From CAWCXF01 sp963799455 (lineage in GTDB: Bacteria > Pseudomonadota > Alphaproteobacteria > Rhodobacterales > Rhodobacteraceae), in assembly GCA_963799455.1 (NCBI GenBank), contig CAWCXF010000008.1:372001-436000 (forward strand): 64,000 bases of DNA. Direction: 5' to 3'. This document shows positions 46,186 to 54,871 of this stretch, in pieces; the stretch's first letter is position 1, and each line of letters begins with the position of its first letter. The translations under genes and the position numbers were made by a program. Below the pieces are notes generated by a model. The model was given only the letters and a program-made list of their open reading frames with translations. It was not told where the DNA came from and did no database searches.

Positions 46186-46230
46186 GCCGAAGATCGCGGG
46201 GCCGAAGATCGCGGGGCCGAAGATCGCGGG
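46186..46230. repeat. 15-bp tandem array, three perfect units
   Basis: GCCGAAGATCGCGGG is repeated exactly three times (46186-46200, 46201-46215, 46216-46230), followed by a degenerate continuation. It lies in the 208-bp gap between the GapR gene and the small membrane protein gene. The unit length equals that of the array at 7608 but the sequence differs. Each unit contains one GATC. Confidence 0.9.
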
Positions 46231-46301
46231 GCCGCAGGGGCGAGGGGATCGCGGGGGGCGACCCCTGCGGGCGCGGACCGCCGGCGGCGCTGGGCCGGCC
46301 C

Positions 46302-46583
46302 TCACATGCCGAGCGCCTCCTTGTAGAGCTCGAGCACCGCCTCCTCCTCGGCGATGTCGTCGCGGTCTCGCTTCCTGAGCGCCACGATGCGGCGCAGGAT
46401 GCGCGTGTCGTAGCCGCGTCCCTTGGCCTCGGCCATGACTTCCTTCTGCTGGTCGGCGAGCGCGCGGCGCTCCTCGTCGAGACGCTCGTAGCGCTCGACG
46501 AACTGGCGCAGCTCGGCCGCCGTCACGCGGTGGGCGTCGCTCGGGCCCTCGCCGTCCACGGCCTCGATCACGTCGTCCTTCAT
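46302..46583 (-). CDS. gapR: GapR-like DUF2312 nucleoid protein
   Basis: This 93-residue coiled-coil protein is of the DUF2312/UPF0335 family. The Caulobacter member GapR binds overtwisted, AT-rich DNA and supports topoisomerases ahead of replication and transcription. The core VTAAELRQFVERYERLDEER and KGRGYDTRILRRIVALRKRD are the conserved helices, and the C-terminal helix ends in AVLELYKEALGM. Length is normal. It diverges from a conserved small membrane protein gene at 46719. In a genome this GC-rich the AT-rich targets of GapR would be rare and probably intergenic. Confidence 0.9.
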   Translation of the reverse strand: MKDDVIEAVDGEGPSDAHRVTAAELRQFVERYERLDEERRALADQQKEVMAEAKGRGYDTRILRRIVALRKRDRDDIAEEEAVLELYKEALGM

Positions 46584-46718
46584 CCCGTCCTCCGCGCTGC
46601 GGTCCGGGGCGGGCTAGCGGCCGCGCGCGAGTCGGGCAACCGCGGGCCGGGGCTCGACCGCGCGCGCGGCCCGCGCTAGGGCGCAGGCGCATCACCGACC
46701 GAGCCGGGAGGCGTCCGC

Positions 46719-46940
46719 ATGGAGATCCTCGTCGCCCTGGGCGCGGCCGTGACGCTCGCGGGGCTCGCGGGCCTCGTCTGGTGCATCCTGCGGGTGCGCG
46801 CCGCCCGCCGCGAGGCCCTGCCCGACGCCGAGATGCGCCGCAGGCTGCAATCGGCCATCGCCCTCAACCTCGCGGCGCTGCTGCTGTCGGCGCTGGGGCT
46901 GGCGATGGTCGTCGCGGGCGTGCTGCTCGGCGCGACCTAG
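46719..46940 (+). CDS. Small two-helix membrane protein next to gapR
   Basis: This 73-residue protein has two membrane helices (VALGAAVTLAGLAGLVWCIL and ALNLAALLLSALGLAMVVAG). A charged cytoplasmic loop, RVRAARREALPDAEMRRRL, joins them. It resembles small conserved proteins I recall beside DUF2312 genes in Rhodobacterales. A GGGAGG site precedes the ATG. Function is unknown. Its stop codon TAG directly abuts copy B of the 98-bp repeat. Confidence 0.75.
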   Translation: MEILVALGAAVTLAGLAGLVWCILRVRAARREALPDAEMRRRLQSAIALNLAALLLSALGLAMVVAGVLLGAT

Positions 46941-47038
46941 GGCGTCGTCCATCCCGATCGGACCGGTCGGGCGCCCGGACGATGCGGCCACGACGGAGCC
47001 CGGAGCGCCCGCGGCGATCCCGTCGGGTCGGAGCGCGC
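46941..47038 (+). repeat. 98-bp dispersed repeat, copy B
   Basis: This copy matches 29655-29752 at 79 of 98 positions without gaps and in the same orientation. It begins at the base after the stop codon of the small membrane protein. It ends about 145 bp before the first readable part of the decayed SnoaL-like gene. Within it, CCCGATCGGACCGGTCGGG forms an imperfect inverted repeat, so the RNA could fold. Confidence 0.8.
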
Positions 47039-47182
47039 TCCAGGGGGCCGTGGACGCCGCCGCGGGTCGCCACAAGGCGCCCTGCCCTCTCCTGCCCCGA
47101 GGCCGCCAAGGCCGCCGCCCATCGGTCGATGTCGGGCCTCGCCGCAGGCGCCGGTCCGGCCTCCGGGCACCCCGACGCCGCG

Positions 47183-48032
47183 ATGGAGGCGAGCCACCCC
47201 CCGGGGTCGGCCCGAGCGCGCGGGCATCGCCGCGCCCCGGTCCGGGCCGCGCCGGGCGCTGCCCAACGGAGCGGCGCGACCTCGTCGTCGGCGGCGCCAA
47301 CCGCGAGGACGCGCGTCCGCTCGGCCCCCGCGCGCCTCATCTCGCCGCCGTGCTCGGCCATCTCCTGGGGGCGTTCCGCGAGCCGCTCTTGGGCCCGCCG
47401 CCGACCCACGGCGGCGTGGGCGTGCGGATCGCCGAGGCGCATTGGCTCGACGGCGAGCGGGTGCGGCGCTCCCGGCCGGCCCTCGACCTGATGGACCTGA
47501 TGCGCCAGGCCGGCGTCTGGCCGCCGCCGCGCTCCTAGGGCGACGAGGCGGGGTGGCCCGGCCCCGCGACGCAGGATGGCCTGCGGCTCGGCGAGGCGCA
47601 GGAGGGCCGCGCGCTCGACACGGTGCTCGCCCTGCACGCCTTCGACGGCCGCGACCTCGGCTCGATGCCCCCGGGACAGGTTCTGGGCGCCGGGGTTCCG
47701 TCTGCCACGCCGGCGGCGGGATCGGCGCCTTCCAGGGCCCGGAGGGGTTCCGGGCGCATCATCCGATCCCCGTCCTGATCGGATCCCCGTCCTGCGCGCC
47801 TCTCCCGACCGGATCGGGACGGGCCGCCTCATCCGCGTCTCGGACGGCCCCTGCGCCGTCACCGGCGGGAGCGTGATGGCCACCCACACCGGCCGAGCGG
47901 CTCGGGATGACGGCCACCGGGCGCCGGATCGCGGTGCCGGTGATGGACTTCCAACGGCCGGGGGAGGACGGGCGCATCGCCGGGGACTGGCTGCCCATCG
48001 ACGTGGCGGATCGGCGCGCGGATGGCCCATGA
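47183..48032 (+). pseudogene. Decayed two-domain SnoaL-like (ester cyclase family) gene
   Basis: Pieces of one protein can be read in all three plus-strand frames. Domain 1 has MEASHPPG (47183), a shift, then ERRDLVVGGANRE and LGHLLGAFREPLLGPPPTHG, and DLMDLMRQAGVWPPP before an in-frame TAG at 47536-47538. Reading through the stop gives GWPGPATQDG and VLALHAFDGRDLGSMPPGQV. Further shifts lead to GGGIGAFQGPEGFRAHHPIP, VLRASPDRIGTGRLIRVSDG and finally GMTATGRRIAVPVMDFQRPG, then DWLPIDVAD. This order matches two tandem SnoaL-like/ester cyclase domains found in alphaproteobacterial proteins of about 330 residues. With a stop and at least three frameshifts it cannot make that protein. The 5' end is missing and copy B of the 98-bp repeat lies just upstream. 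Confidence 0.75.
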
Positions 48033-48135
48033 CCTCCGCGCACGCGCCGCGCATCGCGCCGGGCGGCCAGGGACGGCGCCGGACTGCGCCGGACGGCGCT
48101 GGACGGCGGCTCGCCGCGCGCCTAGCCTCTCCGGC

Positions 48136-48567
48136 ATGGACATCCGACCGCTCTCCGCCGCCTACGCCGTCTCGCCCCAGATCGAGCCCGGCGACGCGCC
48201 GGCCATCGCCCGGGCGGGGTTCGAGACGGTGATCTGCAACCGCCCCGACGCCGAGGTGCCCCCCGAGCTTCGAGCCGCGGCGCTGCGCGCCGCGGTCGAA
48301 GGCGCGGGCCTGCGCTTCGTCGAGATGCCGGCGACCCACGCCGCGATCGACGACGCGCTGGTGGAGGCGCAGCGCGACGCGGCCTCGGGAGGCCGCACGC
48401 TGGCCTACTGCGCGTCGGGCACGCGCTCCTCGGTGCTCTGGGCGCTGGGGGAGGCGGGCCGGCGTCCGACCGACGAGATCCTCGCCGACGCGGCGAGGGC
48501 CGGCTACGACCTCGCGGGGCTGCGCCCCCGGATCGAGGCCAGGATCGAGGACCGCGTGAGCCGCTAG
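48136..48567 (+). CDS. TIGR01244-family phosphatase/sulfurtransferase-like protein
   Basis: This 143-residue protein resembles the TIGR01244/DUF442 group, a dual-specificity phosphatase fold often annotated as beta-lactamase-hydrolase-like or sulfurtransferase. It opens with MDIRPLSAAYAVSPQIEPGD, has AGFETVICNRPDAEVPPEL, and carries the Cys loop LAYCASGTRSSVLWAL (C-x-x-G-x-R). In some bacteria this family accompanies sulfide-oxidation genes, none of which is seen here. It converges on the FliM-like gene with a 4-bp overlap and follows the decayed SnoaL-like gene. Confidence 0.82.
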   Translation: MDIRPLSAAYAVSPQIEPGDAPAIARAGFETVICNRPDAEVPPELRAAALRAAVEGAGLRFVEMPATHAAIDDALVEAQRDAASGGRTLAYCASGTRSSVLWALGEAGRRPTDEILADAARAGYDLAGLRPRIEARIEDRVSR

Positions 48568-49541
48568 CCGCCCGGCATGGCCTCCGCCTCCGGCTCGGGA
48601 TCGGCCCCGTGCCGCTCCAGCAGCGCGCCCTCGGCCGAGGCGGACGCGGCGTCGAGCGCCGGCACGCGCAGCCGCACGGCGCGCGCCTCTCCCATCCGGC
48701 CGAGCCGGCCGCCCGAGATCCGGGCGCCGTCGATCGACTCGACCCGGACCGACTCGAGCGCGTCCTCGGGCAGGTCGATCCGCTCGCCCGGCGCCAGCCG
48801 CATGATCCGCCCCCAGGGCACCACCAGCGGCGGCAGCGAGGCGGTGAGCTCCATCCGGCAGCTCAGCAGGTCGGGCCGCAGCAGGCCCGAGGGCGCCGGC
48901 ACCTCGGCGGGGGGGGGCGGGTCGGGCAGCGCGAGCCCGATCTCGCCGCCGCGCTCGCGGGCCTGCAGCAGCCGGAGCGCGATCCGCGTGACGCGGAACG
49001 GCAGATCGGGGAGCACCACCGCCAGGTCGGGGGCGCCGAGATGCCCGGCCGTGCGCATCGCGGCGCCGTCGGCCACGCCCGGCGCCTCGCACAGCGCGTC
49101 GACGAGCTCGCCGCAGATCACCGCGTCGAGCGACGTCGGCCGGCGCGGATCGGCGGCCGAGGGCCTGACGACCCCCGTCAGCCGCCGCTCGACCAGGGCC
49201 GCGAAGAGATCGGCGCCGAGCCAGGCCAGCCCGTCGAGGCCCGGCTCGGCCGCGGCCGCGAGCCGGGACGGCCCGCTCGGCACGAGGCGGAACACCAGCG
49301 CGCCCGCGGGCAGCGAGGCGCCGAGGTCGTCGCGGCTCAGCCTGTCGAAGCCGTGCTCGCCCAGCGACACCGACAGGCCCGCCACGCGATCGACGACCCG
49401 GGGGGCGGCCTGGCGCAGCCCGCCGGCATCCGGGGCGGGCCGACGCGCCGGCGGGGCGCGCCGGACCATGCGCCGCAGCGCGCCGCCGCCCGCCTCCCCT
49501 CCCGCGCCGGTCGGGGCGCGCGCTGCCGAGTCGATGCCCAT
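48564..49541 (-). CDS. FliM/FliN-like protein with a C-terminal SpoA domain
   Basis: This 325-residue protein has a C-terminal surface-presentation (SpoA) domain at about residues 235-300. It includes LPPLVVPWGRIMRLAPGERI, DLPEDALESVRVES and the GGRLGRMGEARAVRL stretch, as in the flagellar C-ring. The N-terminal part resembles the FliM-like proteins of Rhodobacterales (GFDRLSRDDLGASLPAGALV). In flagellar systems such proteins form the motor switch. No other flagellar gene is in the window, so a motor role is inferred. I chose the ATG at 49541 because the sequence further upstream in this frame loses family resemblance. Confidence 0.75.
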   Translation of the reverse strand: MGIDSAARAPTGAGGEAGGGALRRMVRRAPPARRPAPDAGGLRQAAPRVVDRVAGLSVSLGEHGFDRLSRDDLGASLPAGALVFRLVPSGPSRLAAAAEPGLDGLAWLGADLFAALVERRLTGVVRPSAADPRRPTSLDAVICGELVDALCEAPGVADGAAMRTAGHLGAPDLAVVLPDLPFRVTRIALRLLQARERGGEIGLALPDPPPPAEVPAPSGLLRPDLLSCRMELTASLPPLVVPWGRIMRLAPGERIDLPEDALESVRVESIDGARISGGRLGRMGEARAVRLRVPALDAASASAEGALLERHGADPEPEAEAMPGG

Positions 49542-49898
49542 GCCCCGCTGATCGCAGCGCGGGCTTAACGACCGGTTCACGCGACCTGCGCCGGGACGCG
49601 CATGGGGCCCGCGCGGGCCCGCCGGCCCTCGGCCGGCCTCGTCCCGTGGCCCCCCCCCTGGAGGACGGTGGCATGGGGCGGACGCGCCGTTCGGCGACGG
49701 GCGCTGACGCTTGGTCATGCCGAGGCGCGCGGTCGGGCCGGCGCCGGCATCGACCGACGGCCGCCGCCCCGCCCGCGCCCCTGCCAGCCATGTCCCGCGC
49801 GCCGTGCGCGGCACGATCCGCCGGATGCGGAACGACGGGGGGACGCAGCGTCATCTCGCAGAGGAGGGCGTGGATCGAACCAAACTGCCTGCCGGAAG

Positions 49899-49923
49899 GG
49901 AACACGAACGCGTGCGTTCTGTT
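49899..49923 (+). promoter_or_regulatory. EcfG-like promoter and dyad upstream of the PRC-barrel gene
   Basis: GGAAC (49899-49903), 16 bases, then TGTT (49920-49923) matches the alphaproteobacterial general stress promoter pattern GGAAC-N16/17-CGTT except for one base. The same stretch holds the inverted repeat GAACGC-GT-GCGTTC (49906-49919). It lies 32 bp before the ATG at 49955, giving a short leader. The rest of the 413-bp gap 49542-49954 holds nothing I recognise. Compare the perfect match at 56173. Confidence 0.45.
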
Positions 49924-49954
49924 GGAACTCCATATGAACGCATCGGAGGAACCC

Positions 49955-51442
49955 ATGCAGACGAAGCTCCTTCTCGGAACCGTGGCGGCGATCGCGCTCC
50001 TCGGAACCTCTACGATCGCGCAGGACACCGCCGTCGAGGACGCCGCGGAGGCGACCGGACAAGCGGTCGGCAACGCCGCCGAGGCGACCGGGCAGGCCGT
50101 CGAGAACGCGGGCGACGCGATCGCCGACATGGGCGACCGGGTCGAGATGCCCAACGACGGGCGCCTCGCCATGGAGATGGACGACGCGGGCCAGCCGGTC
50201 CTGAACGACGCGGGCGAGCCGGTCGTGCTGATGGCCGACGGCGCCGAGGCCGATCCCGCCAGCTACCGGATCGACGAGAACAACGAGATCATCCTTCTCG
50301 TCCAAGCGGACGAGGCCCAGGGCGGCGCCGCGGCGACCCAGCAGGTCGTCGAGGGTCAGGCGACCGCCGGCAGCGGCGAGTTCGTCGTCGAGCAGGGCGA
50401 GCCCACCGTCAACGTGGACGTGCCCGACCCGGTGGTGACGGTCGATCAGGCCCAGCCCGAGGTGACCGTCGAGCAGCCCACGCCCGAGATCACGGTCCAG
50501 GTCGCGCCGCCGACCGTGAACGTCCAGCAGCAGCCGCCCATGATCACCGTGGAGCAGCAGCAGCCGGTCGTGACGGTGACGATCCCCGAGCCGGTCGTGA
50601 CGATCCGCATGCCGCAACCCGACGTGCAGGTCTCCCAGGACCAGCCGCAGGTGCAGGTCGAGACGCCGCAGCCCGTGGTGCGCTACATCCGCCCCGAGCC
50701 GCAGATCCGCGTCCAGCAGGCCGAGGCGCAGGTCAACGTCACCCAGGCCGAGCCCGAGATCGACATCAACCGCACCACGCAGGCCGACGTGCAGATCCGG
50801 CAGGCCGAGGCCGACGTGCAGATCGAGGAGACGGGCGAGGCGCAGGTCAACGTGACCGAGGCCGAGCCGCAGGTGCAGGTCAACCAGGCCGACGCCGCCG
50901 ACGTCCAGGTCGAGACCGCCGAGCCGCAGATCGACGTCCAGCAGGAGGAGGGCCAGCCCGACGTCGCCGTGCTCGATCCCAACGACGTCGCGGTGGTCGA
51001 TGGAGACAACGCGGATGTCGTGCGCGAGCCCGATCCCGCCGCGGTGGCCGATCTCCAGACCCAGGGCTTCATCGTCACCGCCGACACGGTCGAGACCGAC
51101 GAGCAGCGCACCGCCCGCATCTCCGGCTACGGCGCATTCGCCGACGCGCGCACGGACGAGCTCATCGGCATGAACGTCCTGGCGGCCGACGGCGAGGACG
51201 TGGGTGAGATCGACAACATCGCCCTGATGGGCGACCGGCTGATGGCCGTCGTCGGCGTGGGCGGCTTCCTCGGTCTGGGCGAGCACGAGGTTGCGCTCCC
51301 GCTCGAGCGCTTCACCATGGAAGGCGACAACCTCGTCATCACCGGCCTCGGCTCGGAGCAGGTCGAGAACCTTCCGGAATACGACGCGACCACCGCCGAG
51401 TTCATCCCGACCGACGGGCGGATCGGCGACTTCTACCAGTGA
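49955..51442 (+). CDS. Secreted PRC-barrel protein with a long Val/Pro/Gln repeat region
   Basis: This 495-residue protein has a signal peptide (LLLGTVAAIALLGTSTIAQD). Two AAEATGQAV-type repeats follow at about residues 25-45. A region of about 200 residues then has alternating hydrophobic residues in repeated units such as PEVTVEQPTPEITVQVAPP and QPDVQVSQDQPQVQVETPQP. It ends with a PRC-barrel domain: DARTDELIGMNVLAADGEDV and GEIDNIALMGDRLMAVVGVG. The repeat has a pitch of about 8-15 residues and looks like beta-strand or fibrous structure. The ATG at 49955 has GGAGGA 4 bases upstream. An EcfG-like promoter and a strong terminator flank it, so it is a single-gene unit. The stress role is inferred. 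Confidence 0.82.
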   Translation: MQTKLLLGTVAAIALLGTSTIAQDTAVEDAAEATGQAVGNAAEATGQAVENAGDAIADMGDRVEMPNDGRLAMEMDDAGQPVLNDAGEPVVLMADGAEADPASYRIDENNEIILLVQADEAQGGAAATQQVVEGQATAGSGEFVVEQGEPTVNVDVPDPVVTVDQAQPEVTVEQPTPEITVQVAPPTVNVQQQPPMITVEQQQPVVTVTIPEPVVTIRMPQPDVQVSQDQPQVQVETPQPVVRYIRPEPQIRVQQAEAQVNVTQAEPEIDINRTTQADVQIRQAEADVQIEETGEAQVNVTEAEPQVQVNQADAADVQVETAEPQIDVQQEEGQPDVAVLDPNDVAVVDGDNADVVREPDPAAVADLQTQGFIVTADTVETDEQRTARISGYGAFADARTDELIGMNVLAADGEDVGEIDNIALMGDRLMAVVGVGGFLGLGEHEVALPLERFTMEGDNLVITGLGSEQVENLPEYDATTAEFIPTDGRIGDFYQ

Positions 51443-51469
51443 TCCGACGCCACGTCGGCGATTCGAGGG

Positions 51470-51496
51470 GGGCCGCGCATCGCGCGGCCCTTCTTG
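51470..51496 (+). terminator. Rho-independent terminator after the PRC-barrel gene
   Basis: GGGCCGCGC-ATC-GCGCGGCCC is a perfect 9-bp stem with a 3-base loop, followed by TTCTTG. It starts 28 bp after the stop codon of the PRC-barrel gene. It is the clearest intrinsic terminator in the window. Confidence 0.8.
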
Positions 51497-51629
51497 CCGT
51501 CCGGCGACCGGCAAGGCCCCGTTGACCATCGGGCGCGATTTCTGCGACCCCGTTAGGCCTGGGGTAGGATCGCCGCCCTATCGAGGCCCGCGGACGGGTG
51601 GGGGCATCTGTCTGGGAGCTTTGTGACAC

Positions 51630-52178
51630 ATGCTGATGGGAGCCATCTTCGGGGGCGGCGCGTCGCGCCCCGCCCCGACGCCGCAGCCCGAGCCGCAACC
51701 CGCGCCACAGGAGCAGCCGCAGCCTGAGCCACAGGCGAACGCGGCCGCCGGCCCGACGACGACCGACGAGCCCGGCGCGGCGAGCGGGCCGAGCGGGGCC
51801 GGGACGTCGAGCGCGCCGCCGCCGGCCCGGATGCAGGAGGCGCCCGGCGCAGGCGACGACGCCCGGCGCGGGGTCGCCGCCGAGAGCCTCGCGGCGATGA
51901 CGACCCGCCAGTCCGAGGCCCCGGCGCCCGACCTGGCGGCGATCGAGGCCGTGGAAGCGCGCGCCCAGGCCGAGGCCGCGGTGAAGGCCGCCAGGCAGAC
52001 CGCCATCCTCGATCGCGCGATGGTCGCCGGAACGCGCGCCGACACCCTGCGGGTCACGGCGGCGCCCGCCGAGGCGGCCCCGACCGTGGGCGACGCCTCG
52101 CCCTTCTCCCGAGAGGTCGCGGCCGTGCGCGCGCTGGAGGCCCCGGCGCCTGCGCGGATGGTCGATCGCCGCCTTTGA
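51630..52178 (+). CDS. Hypothetical Pro/Gln/Ala-rich protein
   Basis: This is a 182-residue frame starting MLMGAIFGGGASRP, with a low-complexity stretch PTPQPEPQPAPQEQPQPEPQ and then an Ala-rich, helix-prone region (DLAAIEAVEARAQAEAAVKA). No signal peptide or known domain is visible. GGGAGC about 14 bases upstream of the ATG is a weak ribosome-binding site; the ATG at 51636 is an alternative start. It lies between the terminator and accB. Composition fits real coding in this genome, but it could also be a biased random frame. Confidence 0.5.
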   Translation: MLMGAIFGGGASRPAPTPQPEPQPAPQEQPQPEPQANAAAGPTTTDEPGAASGPSGAGTSSAPPPARMQEAPGAGDDARRGVAAESLAAMTTRQSEAPAPDLAAIEAVEARAQAEAAVKAARQTAILDRAMVAGTRADTLRVTAAPAEAAPTVGDASPFSREVAAVRALEAPAPARMVDRRL

Positions 52179-52305
52179 CCGCGAGGCGCGCCCCCCGCCG
52201 GGGTCTCGGCCCCGGCGCTCGCGGTCCCCTCGCCTTCCCTCCAACGCCGTTCCGGCGTAAGAGGGCGCGCGGTCCCGCGACGGGGCCGCGGGACGCGAGG
52301 ATGCG

Positions 52306-52812
52306 ATGACGACGAACGACCGCGACGCCGACATCGCGTTCATCGAGGCCGTGGCGAAGCTCCTGCGCGACCACGACCTGACCGAGATCGAGGTCACGCG
52401 CGACTACGCCGAGGACGACGCGCTCGCGGTGCGCGTCGCGCGCGGTCCGGCGCCCGCGCCCCCGGTCGTCCCTCCCGTGCCGGTCCCCGTCGTGAGCGCG
52501 CCCATGCCGGCCGCCGAGCAGCCCGCGCCCGAGCAGGCGGGCGAATGGACCGGCGTGCCGGGCGACCCGGCGGCGCACCCGGGCGCGGTGACCTCGCCGA
52601 TGGTGGGCACCGTCTACCTCCAGCCCGAGCCGGGCACGCCGCCCTTCGTGAGCGTGGGCCAGACGGTCGAGGAGGGCGACACGCTGCTCATCATCGAGGC
52701 GATGAAGACCATGAACCAGATCCCGGCGCCGCGCGCGGGGATCGTCAGGCGCATCGTGACCGAGGACGGCGCGCCCGTCGAGTACGGCGCGCCGCTCGTG
52801 ATCCTCGACTGA
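52306..52812 (+). CDS. accB: Biotin carboxyl carrier protein of acetyl-CoA carboxylase
   Basis: This 168-residue BCCP carries biotin between the carboxylase and carboxyltransferase of acetyl-CoA carboxylase, the first step of fatty acid synthesis. The N-terminal part (residues 1-45) is followed by a Pro/Ala/Val hinge (about 47-75). The biotinyl domain has the carrier lysine Lys134 in IIEAMKTMNQIPAP. Its stop codon shares a base with the accC start (TGATG), so the two are coupled. Length and motifs are normal. Confidence 0.95.
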   Translation: MTTNDRDADIAFIEAVAKLLRDHDLTEIEVTRDYAEDDALAVRVARGPAPAPPVVPPVPVPVVSAPMPAAEQPAPEQAGEWTGVPGDPAAHPGAVTSPMVGTVYLQPEPGTPPFVSVGQTVEEGDTLLIIEAMKTMNQIPAPRAGIVRRIVTEDGAPVEYGAPLVILD

Positions 52813-54180
52813 TGTTCGACAAGATCCTGATCGCCAACCGCGGAGAGATCGCGCTGCGCGTGGTGCGCGCCTGCCGCGAGATGGGCATCGCCTCGGTCGC
52901 GGTGCACTCCACCGCCGACGCCGACGCCATGCATGTCCGCATGGCCGACGAGGCGATCTGCATCGGCCCCCCCTCGGCCGCCGCCTCCTACCTCAGCGTG
53001 CCCAACATCATCTCGGCCTGCGAGATCACCGGTGCCCAGGCGATCCATCCGGGCTACGGGTTCCTCAGCGAGAACGCGAGCTTCGTGCAGGTGGTCGAGG
53101 ACCACGACATCGCCTTCATCGGCCCCACCGCCCGGCACATCCGCATCATGGGCGACAAGATCACCGCCAAGGAGACCATGCGCGAGCTGGGCGTGCCCTG
53201 CGTGCCGGGCTCGGAGGGCGGCGTGCCCGACCTCGACACGGCCCGCGGCGTCGCCGCCGAGATCGGCTACCCGGTGATCGTCAAGGCCACGGCGGGCGGC
53301 GGCGGGCGCGGCATGAAGCTCGCGCGCACCCGCGAGGAGCTGGAGCACGCCTTCGGCACCGCGCGCGCCGAAGGGCGCGCCGCCTTCGGCAACGACGAGG
53401 TCTACATCGAGAAGTTCCTCCAGCGACCGCGCCACATCGAGATCCAGGTGTTCGGCGACGGGCGCGGCGGCGCGGTCCATCTGGGCGAGCGCGACTGCTC
53501 GCTCCAGCGCCGCCACCAGAAGGTCTGGGAGGAGGCGCCGGGCCCCGTCATCGACGCCCCCACCCGCGAGGAGATCGGCCGCGTCTGCGCCGACGCGGTG
53601 GCGCGCATCGACTACATCGGCGCGGGCACGATCGAGTTCCTCTACGAGGACGGCGCGTTCCACTTCATCGAGATGAACACGCGGCTCCAGGTCGAGCACC
53701 CGGTGACCGAGGCGGTCTACGGCGTCGATCTGGTGCGCGAGCAGAATCCGCGTCGCGGCCGGCCTGCCGTTGGAGTTCGAGCAGCGCGACCTCGTCCCGC
53801 GCGGCCACGCCGTCGAGGTGCGCATCAACGCCGAGCGGCTGCCCGACTTCGCCCCCTCGCCGGGCCGGGTGACGCAGTATCACGCGCCGGGCGGCCTGGG
53901 CGTGCGGATCGACTCGGCACTCTACGACGGCTACCGCATCCCGCCCTACTACGACTCGCTGATCGGCAAGCTCATCGTGCACGGGCGCGACCGCGCGGAG
54001 GCGCTGGCGCGCCTCAACCGGGCGCTCGGCGAGCTGATCGTGGACGGGGTCGACACGACGCTGCCGCTCCACCGGCTGCTCCTGCAAGAGCCCGACATCC
54101 TCGCGGGGGACTACGACATCCACTGGCTCGAGCGCTGGCTCGCCGACAGGGTTCGGGGCGATGCGCGCGCGCGAGCCTAG
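52812..54180 (+). CDS. accC: Biotin carboxylase of acetyl-CoA carboxylase, frame broken by one base
   Basis: AccC carboxylates biotin on AccB using ATP and bicarbonate. It opens MFDKILIANRGEIALRVVRA and has VKATAGGGGRGMKLARTREE (ATP-grasp), HLGERDCSLQRRHQKVWEEA and FIEMNTRLQVEHPVTEAVYG. The frame breaks at 53745-53746. Dropping one A of CAGAATCCG restores the near-invariant EQIRVAAGLPLEF, and the protein then runs 455 residues to the end. AccC is essential, so this is most likely a sequence error. The last 20 bp overlap aat. Confidence 0.95.
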
Positions 54181-54823
54181 CGCGCTGATCCTGCCGCCGG
54201 TGACGCCGGACCTGCTGCTGCGCGCCTATGCCGCGGGCGTGTTCCCGATGGCCGAGCGGCGCGACGACCCGGAGGTGTTCTGGGTCGATCCGCGCCGGCG
54301 CGGCGTGCTGCCGGTCGGGGATCTGCACGTCTCGCGCTCGCTCAAGCGCCGCATCCTCCGGCGGGGTTACGGCACCTCGGTGGACCGCGACTTCGCGGGC
54401 GTGCTGCGCGGCTGCGCCGACCGGCCCGAGACCTGGATCAACGGCCGCATCGAGGCGCTCTACCTGGCGCTGTTCGAGGCGGGCTACGCCCACAGCCAGG
54501 AGGTCTGGCAGGGCGGCGAGCTGGTGGGGGGCGTCTACGGCGTGGCGCTCGGGGGGGCGTTCTTCGGCGAGAGCATGTTCTCGCGGCGCACCGACGCCAG
54601 CAAGGTGGCGCTCGCGTTCCTGAGCGAGCGGCTGCGACGAGGGGGCTTCCGGCTCTTCGACACCCAGTTCACGACGCCTCACCTGATCTCGCTCGGCGCC
54701 GAGGAGATCGCGCGCGCGGACTATCACCGCCGCCTGCGAGAGGCGCTCAGGGCCTCGGCCGCCTTCGATCCGCTCGGCCCGGAGCCCACGCCCGAGGAGG
54801 TGGTGCGCCCCCGCGCGACCTGA
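54161..54823 (+). CDS. aat: Leucyl/phenylalanyl-tRNA-protein transferase
   Basis: Aat adds Leu or Phe to proteins with N-terminal Arg or Lys, marking them for degradation by ClpAP through the N-degron pathway. The 220-residue protein has LLLRAYAAGVFPMAERRDD and VFWVDPRRRGVLPVGDLHVS. The core is GGELVGGVYGVALGGAFFGE, continuing SMFSRRTDASKVAL. The C-terminal FRLFDTQFTTPHLISLGAEE follows. The ATG lies inside the 3' end of accC. The block accB-accC-aat, followed by DUF2155 and NDUFA12 on the opposite strand, is a familiar Rhodobacterales order. Confidence 0.95.
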   Translation: MRAREPSALILPPVTPDLLLRAYAAGVFPMAERRDDPEVFWVDPRRRGVLPVGDLHVSRSLKRRILRRGYGTSVDRDFAGVLRGCADRPETWINGRIEALYLALFEAGYAHSQEVWQGGELVGGVYGVALGGAFFGESMFSRRTDASKVALAFLSERLRRGGFRLFDTQFTTPHLISLGAEEIARADYHRRLREALRASAAFDPLGPEPTPEEVVRPRAT

Positions 54824-54871
54824 CCGGTCCCGCCTCCCCGCGCGCGCATCGACATGCCGCGCCCGCCCGCC

